From assembly GCA_024710445.1 (NCBI GenBank), contig JANJUT010000239.1, forward strand, positions 1-9,668: 9,668 bases of DNA, in the 5' to 3' direction. A model generated the notes under the pieces. It ran no database searches. It saw nothing but the letters and a program-made list of their open reading frames with translations, and had not been told where the DNA came from. The DNA is from Thiobacillus sp. GTDB lineage: Bacteria; Pseudomonadota; Gammaproteobacteria; Burkholderiales; Thiobacillaceae. The position numbers and the translations under genes were made by a program. Of this stretch, positions 1 to 6,601 are shown one piece after another (position 1 is the first letter of the stretch; each line of letters opens with the position of its first letter).

Positions 1-2367
1 AGGGTTGGGGAGGGGGCTCAGTTGTGTCCACACTTCTTCGCCGGTGAACGACAGGATCGGCGCCATCCAGCGCACCAGTGCGTGCGTCAGATGATGCAGT
101 GCATTCTGTGCGGCACGGCGCTCGCGGCTGTCGGCGCCGCTGGTGTAGAGGCGGTCCTTGAGGATGTCGAGATAGAAACCGCCGAGATCTTCCGAGCAGA
201 AGCCCTGCAGCTTCTGCACAATGAAGTGGAATTCATAGGCGTCGTAATGCGCCTGCAGTTCGCCCTGCAACTGGCGCGTCATCGCCAGTGCGTAGCGGTC
301 GATTTCCAGCCAGTCCTTCACCGGCAGCACATGCGCCTGGGGGTCAAAATCCGACAGGTTGGCGAGCAGGAATTTCAGCGTGTTGCGAATGCGGCGGTAG
401 CCTTCCACCACGCGCTTGAGGATTTCATCCGAGATCGTGAGTTCGCCGGAATAGTCGGTGGTCGCGACCCACAGCCGCAGGATATCGGCACCGTACTGGT
501 CCATCACCTTTTGCGGCGAGACGACGTTGCCCTTCGACTTGCTCATCTTGTGGCCCTTGCCGTCGACCACGAAGCCGTGGGTGAGCAGGGCCTGGTAGGG
601 CGCGCGGCCATCGGTGGCGCAGCCGGTGAGGAGTGACGACTGGAACCAGCCGCGATGCTGGTCCGAGCCTTCCAGATACAGGTCCGCAGGATGCGCAAGT
701 TCGGGGCGGCGCTTCAGCACGCAGGCGTGGGTCACGCCGGAATCGAACCAGACGTCGAGCGTGTGGCCGGTCTTGTTGTAGTGCGCGGCGTCGTCGCCCA
801 GCAGTTCGGCGGGCTCGAGCGCGAACCAGGCTTCGATGCCGGCCGCTTCTACGCGCTGTGCCACCACTTCCAGAAACTCGGCACTCTTCGGATGCAGCTC
901 GCCGGTTTCCTTGTGGGTGAAAAACGGCATCGGCACGCCCCAGTTGCGCTGGCGCGAGACGCACCAGTCGGGACGGTTCCGGATCATTGCTTCCAGCCGC
1001 GCGCGGCCCCAAGCCGGGAAGAACTGAGTGTGGTCCACCGCCGCCATCGCCTGCTCTCGCAGGGTGTCACCCTTTTCCCTTTTCCCTTCCCCCTTCACAT
1101 CCATCCCGATAAACCACTGCCGCGTGGCGCGGAAAATGATCGGCGTCTTGTGGCGCCAGCAATGCGGATAGCTGTGCAGCAATTTTTCGTGCGCCAGCAG
1201 GTTGCCGCTGGCGGCGAGCGTCTCGACGATCAAGGGATTCGCCTGCCAGATGCTCATGCCGCCGAGCAGCGGCACGCTGGCGTAGAAGCGGCCGTCGTCG
1301 CCCACCGGGTTGTCGACCTTGAGGCCATAGCGGCTGCCGACCACATAGTCATCAAGGCCATGGCCGGGGGCGGTATGGACCGCACCGGTACCGGCATCGG
1401 CGGTGACGTGATCACCCACGATCACCGGGACTTCGCGCTGCTGGAACGGGTGCCACAACAGCACGCCTTCGAGTGTCTGGCCGCTGGTGCGCGCGATGAC
1501 TTCGGCGCCTTCGTTCAAGCCAAAGCGCGTCAATGCGGATTCACGCAGGCTGTCGGCCAGGATCAGCAAGCCCTTGGCGGTGCGCACCAGTGTGTATTGA
1601 AATTCGGGATGCACGGCCACGGCCTGGTTGGCGGGCAGTGTCCACGGCGTGGTGGTCCAGATGACGAACTGAACCGGTTCGTCGAGTGCCGCGATGTCAA
1701 ACCGTTTGGCGAGGTCGGCGCGGTCGGCTACCGTAAAGCCCACGTCGATTGCTGGTGAGGTCTTGTCCTCGTATTCGACCTCGGCTTCGGCCAGTGCCGA
1801 GCCGCAGTCCACGCACCAGTGCACTGGCTTGGCGCCCTGATAGAGATAGCCGGCCTGCTGGATCTGCCCCAGCACGCGCAACTGTTCGGCCTCAAACTGG
1901 AAATCCATCGTGCGATACGGCTTGCCCCAGTCGCCGAGCACGCCGAGGCGAATGAAATCGGCCTTCTGCCGCTCGATCTGGACGGCGGCGTATTCGCGGC
2001 ACAGTTCGCGGAATTTGGCGGGTTCAATGGCCTTGCCGTGGGTTTTTTCCACCTGCAGCTCGATCGGCAGGCCGTGGCAGTCCCAGCCCGGCACATAGGG
2101 CGCGTCGAAGCCGGACAGGGTCTTGGCCTTGACGATGATGTCCTTGAGGATCTTGTTGACCGCGTGGCCGATGTGAATATCGCCGTTGGCGTAGGGCGGA
2201 CCGTCGTGCAGGATGAATTTGGGCCGGCCGGCCGCCGCCTTGCGGATCGCCTCGTAGCGCTTCTGCTCCTGCCAGCTCTTGACCCAGCCCGGTTCGCGCT
2301 TGGCGAGGTCGCCGCGCATCGGGAAGGGGGTGTCGGGAAGATTGAGCGTGCTTTTATAGTCAGGCAT
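1..2367 (-). CDS. ileS: Isoleucyl-tRNA synthetase (C-terminal end outside window)
   Basis: Cytoplasmic class Ia aminoacyl-tRNA synthetase that charges tRNA-Ile with isoleucine and hydrolyses mischarged valine. The frame is open without interruption for 789 codons from the ATG at 2367 to the left edge; the family is about 930-940 residues, so roughly 150 C-terminal residues, including the usual zinc-binding end, are missing. Visible landmarks: [12 protein letters not shown] with the HIGH signature at residues 65-68 (2164-2175), the [10 protein letters not shown] and [12 protein letters not shown] segments of the CP1 editing domain, the [15 protein letters not shown] block, KMSKS at residues 607-611 (535-549), and the anticodon-binding-domain stretch ending in [11 protein letters not shown]. 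The start codon lies inside the end of ribF (ATGCCTGA overlap of 8 bases) and lacks a clear Shine-Dalgarno, which suggests translational coupling. An odd charged, Gly/Lys/Glu-rich insert follows residue 422 (reported separately). Identification is secure. Confidence 0.97.
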   Translation of the reverse strand, partial: MPDYKSTLNLPDTPFPMRGDLAKREPGWVKSWQEQKRYEAIRKAAAGRPKFILHDGPPYANGDIHIGHAVNKILKDIIVKAKTLSGFDAPYVPGWDCHGLPIELQVEKTHGKAIEPAKFRELCREYAAVQIERQKADFIRLGVLGDWGKPYRTMDFQFEAEQLRVLGQIQQAGYLYQGAKPVHWCVDCGSALAEAEVEYEDKTSPAIDVGFTVADRADLAKRFDIAALDEPVQFVIWTTTPWTLPANQAVAVHPEFQYTLVRTAKGLLILADSLRESALTRFGLNEGAEVIARTSGQTLEGVLLWHPFQQREVPVIVGDHVTADAGTGAVHTAPGHGLDDYVVGSRYGLKVDNPVGDDGRFYASVPLLGGMSIWQANPLIVETLAASGNLLAHEKLLHSYPHCWRHKTPIIFRATRQWFIGMDVKGEGKREKGDTLREQAMAAVDHTQFFPAWGRARLEAMIRNRPDWCVSRQRNWGVPMPFFTHKETGELHPKSAEFLEVVAQRVEAAGIEAWFALEPAELLGDDAAHYNKTGHTLDVWFDSGVTHACVLKRRPELAHPADLYLEGSDQHRGWFQSSLLTGCATDGRAPYQALLTHGFVVDGKGHKMSKSKGNVVSPQKVMDQYGADILRLWVATTDYSGELTISDEILKRVVEGYRRIRNTLKFLLANLSDFDPQAHVLPVKDWLEIDRYALAMTRQLQGELQAHYDAYEFHFIVQKLQGFCSEDLGGFYLDILKDRLYTSGADSRERRAAQNALHHLTHALVRWMAPILSFTGEEVWTQLSPLPNP
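1070..1093 (-). other. G-quadruplex-capable purine tract inside ileS
   Basis: On the coding (minus) strand this stretch reads as four runs of three or more G separated by AA, AAAA and AAAA, which fits the standard G3+N1-7 quadruplex pattern. The C-runs on the plus strand lie at 1070-1072, 1077-1079, 1084-1086 and 1089-1093. It encodes the segment KGEGKREKG of the synthetase, immediately after the conserved QWFIGMD stretch. The AGGGAAA-type periodicity looks like a small slipped repeat. The pattern is seen directly; folding in DNA or mRNA is inference. Confidence 0.5.
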
Positions 2368-3292
2368 GACGATGCTTTAAATAGTGTTTTGCGTTGTCCA
2401 CATCGCGCTTGATCTGCGCGACAAGGCTGTCGAGGTCGGGGTATTTTTCTTCGTCGCGCAGCTTGTTCAGGAAATCGACGCGAACGCGGCGGCCATAAAT
2501 CTCTGCATTGAAATCGAACAGGTGCACTTCGAGCACGGGCACGGCGTCCGCGCCTTTGACCGTGGGCCGTTTGCCGAGGCTGGCCACGCCGGGCAGCGGC
2601 GCGCCGTTGAGGCCGCACAGTTCGACCGCGAAAATGCCCATCAGCGGCGGACGATTGTGCTTGAGCTGGATGTTGGCCGTGGGAAAACCGATGTCGCGCC
2701 CGAGTTTGTCGCCATGCACCACACGACCGGAGATGCTGTAAGGCCGGCCGAGCAGCTTTTCGGTGTGGGCCAGGTCGCCTGCCGCGAGGGTCTGGCGCAC
2801 GGCGGTGGACGAGGCGCGCTCGCCAGCAAGTTCAACCGTGGGCAGGAATTCCGCGTCGAAACCGAATGCAGGACCGGCCTGCCTGAGCAAGGCAAAGTCG
2901 CCCGACCGTCTGGCGCCATAGCGGAAATCATCACCTACCAGCACATAGCGGGCTTGCAGGGTATGGCTCAACACCTGCTGAATGAAATCATGGGCAGACA
3001 GCGCGGAAAAGGCGCGGTCGAAACGGAACACGTGCAGGTGATCAATCCCCATGCGCCGCAGGATTTCGGCCTTTTCGCGCAGGCTGGACAGGCGCGCGGG
3101 GGCCTGGTCCGGGGTAAAGAACTCGCGCGGATGGGGCTCGAAACTCAGGACACAGGTTGGCAGGCCGCGCGCGCGCGCCACGTCCTGCAGGCGGGTGAGC
3201 ATGGCCTGGTGGCCGAGGTGCAGGCCGTCAAAATTGCCGATGGTGACCGCATGGGGTGTGTCGAGAGGGCGAAAGCCGTGGGTGATGCGCAT
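2360..3292 (-). CDS. ribF: Bifunctional riboflavin kinase / FMN adenylyltransferase (FAD synthetase)
   Basis: Cytoplasmic enzyme that phosphorylates riboflavin to FMN and then adenylylates FMN to FAD. It has 310 residues, close to the usual bacterial length of about 310. The N-terminal nucleotidyltransferase half shows the [10 protein letters not shown] signature at residues 19-28 (the GxFDxxHxGH type), GDDFRYG at 120-126 and the SSTAVR segment at 161-166. The C-terminal flavokinase half shows [10 protein letters not shown] at 198-207, with the PTAN magnesium/ATP-binding motif, and MGIFAV at 218-223. The ATG at 3292 places the signature where the family has it; a weak AGG lies upstream. It sits 74 bases after murJ and overlaps ileS by 8 bases, so murJ-ribF-ileS is probably one operon. 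A 320-codon open frame antisense to it is a codon-bias shadow. Confidence 0.97.
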   Translation of the reverse strand: MRITHGFRPLDTPHAVTIGNFDGLHLGHQAMLTRLQDVARARGLPTCVLSFEPHPREFFTPDQAPARLSSLREKAEILRRMGIDHLHVFRFDRAFSALSAHDFIQQVLSHTLQARYVLVGDDFRYGARRSGDFALLRQAGPAFGFDAEFLPTVELAGERASSTAVRQTLAAGDLAHTEKLLGRPYSISGRVVHGDKLGRDIGFPTANIQLKHNRPPLMGIFAVELCGLNGAPLPGVASLGKRPTVKGADAVPVLEVHLFDFNAEIYGRRVRVDFLNKLRDEEKYPDLDSLVAQIKRDVDNAKHYLKHRHA

Positions 3293-3319
3293 TGCCTGAC
3301 GTGCCGCCTGACCGGGCGG

Positions 3320-3333
3320 GCGCTGAAAAGCGC
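3320..3333 (-). other. Small hairpin between murJ and ribF
   Basis: GCGCT at 3320-3324 and AGCGC at 3329-3333 form a perfect 5-bp stem around a 4-base loop (GAAA on the plus strand, TTTC on the minus strand). It lies in the 74-base gap between the murJ stop and the ribF start. There is no T-run after it in the direction of transcription, so it is not a standard terminator; it could be an intercistronic RNA stem that tunes the ratio of the two genes. Weak evidence. Confidence 0.3.
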
Positions 3334-3361
3334 TTATTCTAGCTGATTCAGGCGCTTATTC
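3330..3361. repeat. Short direct repeat GCGCTTATTC, two copies
   Basis: The 10-mer GCGCTTATTC occurs at 3330-3339 and again at 3352-3361, 22 bases apart, in the murJ-ribF gap. The spacing is about two helical turns, which could fit a pair of protein sites, but nothing else supports that. The second copy runs into the 11-bp tandem repeat at the end of murJ. Confidence 0.5.
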
Positions 3362-3378
3362 CGCCGCTATTCCGCCGC
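3357..3378. repeat. Perfect 11-bp tandem duplication spanning the murJ stop codon
   Basis: TATTCCGCCGC is present twice head to tail (3357-3367 and 3368-3378). On the coding strand it covers the last codons (Ala-Ala-Glu) and the TAG stop of murJ. With only one copy, the frame would read GCG GCG GAA TAA and end at the same residue, so the duplication is silent for the protein and probably arose by replication slippage. Confidence 0.75.
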
Positions 3379-4905
3379 GCGGCGGGTGAACTGCCGTGGG
3401 CGGAAGCCCATCAGGCCGAGCGCAGCAAAGTACAAAGCGATGCCACCGCCGACCAGCAGGGACAAGCGCACGACCCGATCCATGAAGCGGGCATCCAGCC
3501 ACCATTGCGCCTCGCCCATGGTGTAGAACAGCATGACCGCCATCAATGAGGCCGCCAGTAATATTTTCATGAAATACGTGATCCAGCCCGGTTGCGGCTG
3601 GTAAATCTGCTGCTTTTTCAGCAGATGCAGCAGCAATGCGGCGTTGAGGCAGGCCCCCAGACCGATGGCCAGGGCGAGGCCGGCATGCCTGAACGGGCCG
3701 ATGAAGGCCAGGTTCATGAGTTGGGTGGCAACAAGCGTGAAGATGGCCACCTTGACCGGGGTGCGGATGTTCTGTCGGGCGTAAAACCCGGGCGCCAGTA
3801 CCTTGACCAGGATCAGTCCCACCAGCCCCAGGCTATAGGCCATCAGTGCCTGTCGGGTCATGGCGACGTCCAGGGCATTGAAGGCGCCGTAATGAAACAG
3901 TGTCGTGATGAGCGGAACCGCCAGCACCGCCAGCGCGGCGGAAGCAGGTAGCGCCAGCAGCAAGGTGAGCCGCAATCCCCAGTCGAGCAGTTTGGAATAT
4001 TCGGCCGGGGAGTCGTCGGCGTAATGCTTGGCCAGGCTGGGCAGCAGGATGGTGCCGAGGGCCACGCCGAGCATGCCGGCGGGAAATTCCATCAGGCGGT
4101 CGGCGTAATACAGCCACGACACGCTGCCGGTGTCCAGAAACGACGCGAAGATGGTGTTGATCAGCAGGCTGATCTGCGCCACCGACACGCCAAGTGTGGC
4201 GGGGGCCATGAGCTTGAGAATCCGGTGGACGCCGGGGTCGTTGAAATGCCGCGTCGGGCGGGGCAGCATGTTGATTTTGAGCAGATGCGGCAGCATCCAC
4301 GCCAGTTGCAGCACACCACCCAGCGCCACCCCCCAGCCCAGCGCCAGAATCGGCGGATCAAAATACGGCGCCAGCCACAGGGTGGCGACGATCATGGCCA
4401 CGTTCAGCAGCACGGGCGCAAACGCCGGCACCGAGAACTTGCTGTGTGTGTTGAGAATGCCGGCGGCCAGCGCCACCAGCGAAATAAAGACGATATAGGG
4501 GAAGGTGATGCGCAGCAGCGTGACGGTCAGTGCGAATTTTTCCGGTTCGTCCTGAAACCCGGGAGCACTGATGTAGGCGACCCATGGCGCCCCCACGATG
4601 CCCAGCAGGGCGACAACGACCAGTACCAGCGTCAGCGCCGTTCCTGTCTGGTTGACCAGCGTCTGGGTCGCATCGTGTCCCTTGCGGTTTTTGTATTCGG
4701 CCAGGATCGGCACAAAGGCCTGTGAAAACGCGCCTTCGGCAAACAGTCGCCGCAGCAGGTTGGGTATCTTGAAGGCGACAAAAAATGCGTCGGTAAGCAG
4801 GCCCGCACCGAACACGCGGGCGATCAGGGCGTCGCGCACGAATCCGAGGATGCGCGAGAGCAGGGTCATGCTGCTGACTGCAGCGAGGGCTTTGAGGAGG
4901 TTCAT
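3367..4905 (-). CDS. murJ: Lipid II flippase MurJ (MviN)
   Basis: Inner-membrane MOP-superfamily transporter that flips the peptidoglycan precursor lipid II to the periplasmic face. The protein has 512 residues starting at the ATG at 4905, against 511 in E. coli, and is almost entirely hydrophobic helices (about 14 expected). With this start the residues known to be essential in the E. coli protein fall at the same numbers: R18 and R24 in [10 protein letters not shown]39 in [14 protein letters not shown]52 in NLLRR, and R270 in [10 protein letters not shown]. The frame stays open upstream to an ATG at 5046, but that extension is Lys/Arg-rich, has no Shine-Dalgarno and would run across the promoter facing rpsT, so it is rejected. 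It is the first gene of the murJ-ribF-ileS run and is transcribed away from rpsT. No strong promoter was found on its own strand. Confidence 0.97.
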   Translation of the reverse strand: MNLLKALAAVSSMTLLSRILGFVRDALIARVFGAGLLTDAFFVAFKIPNLLRRLFAEGAFSQAFVPILAEYKNRKGHDATQTLVNQTGTALTLVLVVVALLGIVGAPWVAYISAPGFQDEPEKFALTVTLLRITFPYIVFISLVALAAGILNTHSKFSVPAFAPVLLNVAMIVATLWLAPYFDPPILALGWGVALGGVLQLAWMLPHLLKINMLPRPTRHFNDPGVHRILKLMAPATLGVSVAQISLLINTIFASFLDTGSVSWLYYADRLMEFPAGMLGVALGTILLPSLAKHYADDSPAEYSKLLDWGLRLTLLLALPASAALAVLAVPLITTLFHYGAFNALDVAMTRQALMAYSLGLVGLILVKVLAPGFYARQNIRTPVKVAIFTLVATQLMNLAFIGPFRHAGLALAIGLGACLNAALLLHLLKKQQIYQPQPGWITYFMKILLAASLMAVMLFYTMGEAQWWLDARFMDRVVRLSLLVGGGIALYFAALGLMGFRPRQFTRRAAE

Positions 4906-4988
4906 GGGTCGATTGTGTTTTGCGCGCATTGTGAGGCCCGCGTGGATGGGCCGCAACTCCGCGCGAACCCGGATCGATTTTGCCGGAC

Positions 4989-5018
4989 TTGATTTATTGC
5001 GTGGTTGTCCCTTACAAT
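4989..5018 (+). promoter_or_regulatory. Putative sigma-70 promoter for rpsT
   Basis: TTGATT (4989-4994, 4 of 6 matches to the -35 consensus) and TACAAT (5013-5018, 5 of 6 to the -10 consensus) are separated by 18 bases. Transcription would begin near 5025, giving a leader of about 86 bases before rpsT. It lies in the 205-base divergent gap between murJ and rpsT, which holds no other gene. Confidence 0.6.
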
Positions 5019-5038
5019 CGCGGGCTTTGGCGGATTTG

Positions 5039-5054
5039 CCTCGCACCAGCGAGG
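5039..5054 (+). promoter_or_regulatory. Hairpin in the rpsT leader
   Basis: CCTCGC (5039-5044) and GCGAGG (5049-5054) form a perfect 6-bp stem with an ACCA loop just downstream of the predicted transcription start. S20 is known to limit its own translation in E. coli; whether this stem takes part in such control here is inference. No T-run follows, so it is not a terminator. Confidence 0.35.
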
Positions 5055-5110
5055 GGCCAGGTTAATTTAATTGCTCTGCGCAGCGCGCGGGGCCTACAGG
5101 AGCAGAATAT

Positions 5111-5374
5111 ATGGCGAACTCCGCCCAGGCGCGTAAGCGCGCACGTCAAGCCAGCGCGCAGCGCGACAGCAACATGAGCCAGCGTTCCGAATTGCGTACC
5201 GCAATCAAGAAGGTTCGCAAGGCGATTGAGGCAGGCGACAAAGCGGCAGCACAGCAGGTGTTTCAGGCTTCCATGAGCGTGATCGACAGCATTGCCGACA
5301 AGCAGATCGTTCACAAGAACAAGGCCGCCCGCCACAAGAGCCGGTTGTCGAATGCTGTTAAAAGCATGGCCTGA
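5111..5374 (+). CDS. rpsT: Small ribosomal subunit protein S20 (bS20)
   Basis: Binds 16S rRNA in the 30S subunit and helps early assembly. It has 87 residues, the normal length. It opens with [13 protein letters not shown], the usual basic N-terminus of the family, followed by [12 protein letters not shown] and ends with [19 protein letters not shown], the typical C-terminal RNA-binding stretch. The start is fixed by a good Shine-Dalgarno, AGGAG at 5098-5102, 8 bases before the ATG. It is a single-gene unit with its own promoter upstream and a strong hairpin terminator 15 bases after the stop. It is divergent from murJ, an arrangement common in betaproteobacteria. Confidence 0.98.
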   Translation: MANSAQARKRARQASAQRDSNMSQRSELRTAIKKVRKAIEAGDKAAAQQVFQASMSVIDSIADKQIVHKNKAARHKSRLSNAVKSMA

Positions 5375-5388
5375 GCGCTAAAAGCATC

Positions 5389-5422
5389 ATGAAAAAACGC
5401 CGCGTATGCGGCGTTTTTTCAT
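5389..5422. terminator. Bidirectional rho-independent terminator between rpsT and the DUF3579 gene
   Basis: A perfect 15-bp inverted repeat (5389-5403 with 5408-5422) has a GTAT loop. The GC core is CGCCGC/GCGGCG, flanked by six A on the left and six T on the right. This gives a stem plus U-run in both directions, so it can end rpsT on the plus strand and the convergent DUF3579 gene on the minus strand. Confidence 0.93.
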
Positions 5423-5444
5423 TTCTGGCCGCCGAAGCGTCGCG

Positions 5445-5726
5445 CTAGTCTGCGTTTTCAGTCTGAAGTTCGTTGCTCCTGGCAAAAGCCAGCAAAAAAC
5501 GATAGGCATCAGGGTCGTTGATTTTTAGTTGCTTATCCACTGCCACGCACTCGACACCGTCCAGTGTGACGGGTTGCACATGGGGTGAAAAATGGGTGCG
5601 ATGGTTGGGGTCAACAATCGCGAATGCGCCCGCAAGACGATCGGCCCAGTCGCTCGGGCGAAACTTGGCGCCCTTGGCGGTGATGCCGCGAATAATAAAG
5701 GGAGCGGAGGCGCTGGCGTCATCCAT
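5445..5726 (-). CDS. DUF3579 family protein
   Basis: Small soluble protein of 93 residues, recognised from its overall pattern as DUF3579, a family found mainly in betaproteobacteria and with no established function. Recognisable segments are FIIRGITAKGAKFRPSDWADRL near the N-terminus (residues 10-31, conserved Arg-Pro-Ser-Asp-Trp), FSPHVQPV in the middle, GVECVAVDKQL, and a C-terminal helix DAYRFLLAFARSNELQ. There is no signal peptide, membrane helix or cysteine cluster; one Cys is visible. The ATG at 5726 has no clear Shine-Dalgarno. It is a lone gene, convergent with rpsT and sharing its terminator, and divergent from the microprotein/PuuD-like unit, with a 162-base gap on that side. Family assignment is from memory; no function is proposed. 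Confidence 0.85.
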   Translation of the reverse strand: MDDASASAPFIIRGITAKGAKFRPSDWADRLAGAFAIVDPNHRTHFSPHVQPVTLDGVECVAVDKQLKINDPDAYRFLLAFARSNELQTENAD

Positions 5727-5837
5727 AGTTCAGTAGGCTTGTTTGGGGTTGCAGGAGTTTAGCACGCGACAAAATGGCTCGGCAGAGAGGGCTGCTTGCA
5801 CGGGCCCGGGGTTTTGCTGATACTGGCACAGCCTTAC

Positions 5838-5864
5838 CTGACTAAAAGTGTCAACAATTAAAAT
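5838..5864 (+). promoter_or_regulatory. Possible promoter for the microprotein/PuuD-like unit
   Basis: Within the 162-base gap 5727-5888, the last 50 bases turn AT-rich. CTGACT (5838-5843, 4 of 6) and TAAAAT (5859-5864, 5 of 6) could be -35 and -10 elements, but the 15-base spacer is short, so this is tentative. No FNR-type or other known operator was seen. The rest of the gap (5727-5837) must also carry the DUF3579 promoter; nothing clear was found there. Confidence 0.35.
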
Positions 5865-5888
5865 ACAAGATAACAGAAGGAGAGAAGC

Positions 5889-5984
5889 ATGAAAAACCCG
5901 CTGGATTCACTATGGGGTACTGTCATTGCTGGTGTCGTGCTCACTGCCGTCCTGTACGTTTTTGCCAGAAATTTCCTGGTTTAG
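5889..5984 (+). CDS. 31-residue single-pass membrane microprotein
   Basis: A short open frame of 31 codons with an ATG start and TAG stop, preceded by a strong Shine-Dalgarno, AAGGAG at 5877-5882, 6 bases before the ATG. The product starts MKNPLDSLWG, continues with a hydrophobic helix of about 19 residues (roughly residues 10-26) and ends ARNFLV. Basic residues occur on both sides of the helix, so orientation is not obvious. The stop codon lies inside the ribosome-binding region of the next gene (TAGGGGG, 10-base gap), so the two are probably co-translated. The strong ribosome site and tight linkage make it a likely real gene. By size and shape it resembles small accessory subunits of membrane complexes, such as CydX- or CcoQ-like peptides, but no sequence kinship to them is seen. 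Confidence 0.7.
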   Translation: MKNPLDSLWGTVIAGVVLTAVLYVFARNFLV

Positions 5985-5994
5985 GGGGTAAGCA

Positions 5995-6495
5995 ATGGAA
6001 AACATCGATTTGATTTCTGCGTTGTCCCGCTGGATCCATTTCATGGCGGGTGTCATGTGGATAGGCTTGCTGTATTACTTCAATTTCGTGCAGGTCGCCG
6101 CACTCAAGCATGCGGGTGCCGACGGCACCGCAGGGGGGATCACCAAACATGTCGCGCCACGCGCCCTGTTGTTTTTTCGCTGGTCGGCCCTGGTAACCTG
6201 GTTTGCCGGTGCCGCATTGCTGGGCCCCCATTTCGTGGATGCTTTCATGCTGCGTAGCGGCATGGGGCCCATCGGAATCGGCGCCTGGCTGGGGACCATC
6301 ATGCTGTTTAACGTATGGATCCTGATCTGGCCGAATCAGAAGAAGATCCTGGGCATGAAGCCGGCGACCGACGATGAGAAAAGCAAGGCACGCCGGGCGG
6401 CCTTTCTGGCATCGCGCACCAATACGATGCTGTCGATCCCCATGCTGTTTTTCATGGCTACGGGGATGTCTCATTCGGCACTTTTCAGCCTATAA
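5995..6495 (+). CDS. Four-helix membrane protein related to the urate hydroxylase PuuD membrane domain
   Basis: Integral inner-membrane protein of 166 residues with four predicted helices at about residues 7-29, 56-77, 92-112 and 144-164. The segments RWIHFMAGVMWIGLLYYFNFVQ (12-33) and NTMLSIPMLFFM (143-154) match the style of the PuuD / Urate_ox_N family, judged from memory. Histidines at 15, 39, 52, 79 and 160 are present; those at or near helix ends (15, 52, 160) could bind haem, which is inference. Full PuuD proteins are much longer, with about eight helices and a C-terminal cytochrome c domain. Here there is no CxxCH motif and no purine-degradation gene nearby, so urate oxidation should not be assumed. 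The start is supported by the GGGGG-containing ribosome site at 5984-5988. It follows the microprotein gene and ends at a hairpin terminator. Confidence 0.8.
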   Translation: MENIDLISALSRWIHFMAGVMWIGLLYYFNFVQVAALKHAGADGTAGGITKHVAPRALLFFRWSALVTWFAGAALLGPHFVDAFMLRSGMGPIGIGAWLGTIMLFNVWILIWPNQKKILGMKPATDDEKSKARRAAFLASRTNTMLSIPMLFFMATGMSHSALFSL

Positions 6496-6516
6496 TCAAG
6501 GCGCTGCATGACAAGC

Positions 6517-6540
6517 ACGGCGGTTTAGGCCGCCGTTTTC
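6517..6540 (+). terminator. Rho-independent terminator after the PuuD-like gene
   Basis: ACGGCGG (6517-6523) pairs perfectly with CCGCCGT (6530-6536) around a TTTAGG loop, followed by a short T-run (TTTTCTATTT). It lies 21 bases after the PuuD-like stop and 61 bases before argD, so it separates the two transcription units. The T-run is short, so some read-through into argD is possible. Confidence 0.75.
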
Positions 6541-6601
6541 TATTTCGCTGTTTCCATATCCATACAGCAATTATTTCAGGACAGCCTGATTGAGGACTGC
6601 C

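Noticed and set aside
655..1758. A 367-codon plus-strand open frame, with others at 22-636 and 1819-2412
   Set aside because: They are antisense to ileS, whose own frame carries the HIGH, KMSKS and editing motifs without a break. The antisense products match no family I recognise and are typical of high-GC codon bias.
2384..3346. A 320-codon plus-strand open frame
   Set aside because: It is the exact antisense of ribF, which has all its catalytic motifs; no Shine-Dalgarno or recognisable domain supports the antisense frame.
4130..4498. Plus-strand and alternative minus-strand open frames inside murJ
   Set aside because: All lie within the murJ frame, which has the expected membrane helices and essential residues; they are shadows.
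4906..5046. N-terminal extension of murJ by 47 residues
   Set aside because: It has no Shine-Dalgarno and is Lys/Arg-rich. The shorter start places R18, R24, D39, R52 and R270 at the same numbers as in E. coli MurJ.
5727..5888. Possible small RNA or regulatory operator in the gap between the DUF3579 gene and the microprotein
   Set aside because: No inverted repeat with a T-run, no FNR-type palindrome and no convincing promoter pair was found apart from the weak elements at 5838-5864.
6508..6528. Six-codon frame before argD as an arginine leader peptide
   Set aside because: It reads Met-Thr-Ser-Thr-Ala-Val, has no Arg codons and no ribosome site.
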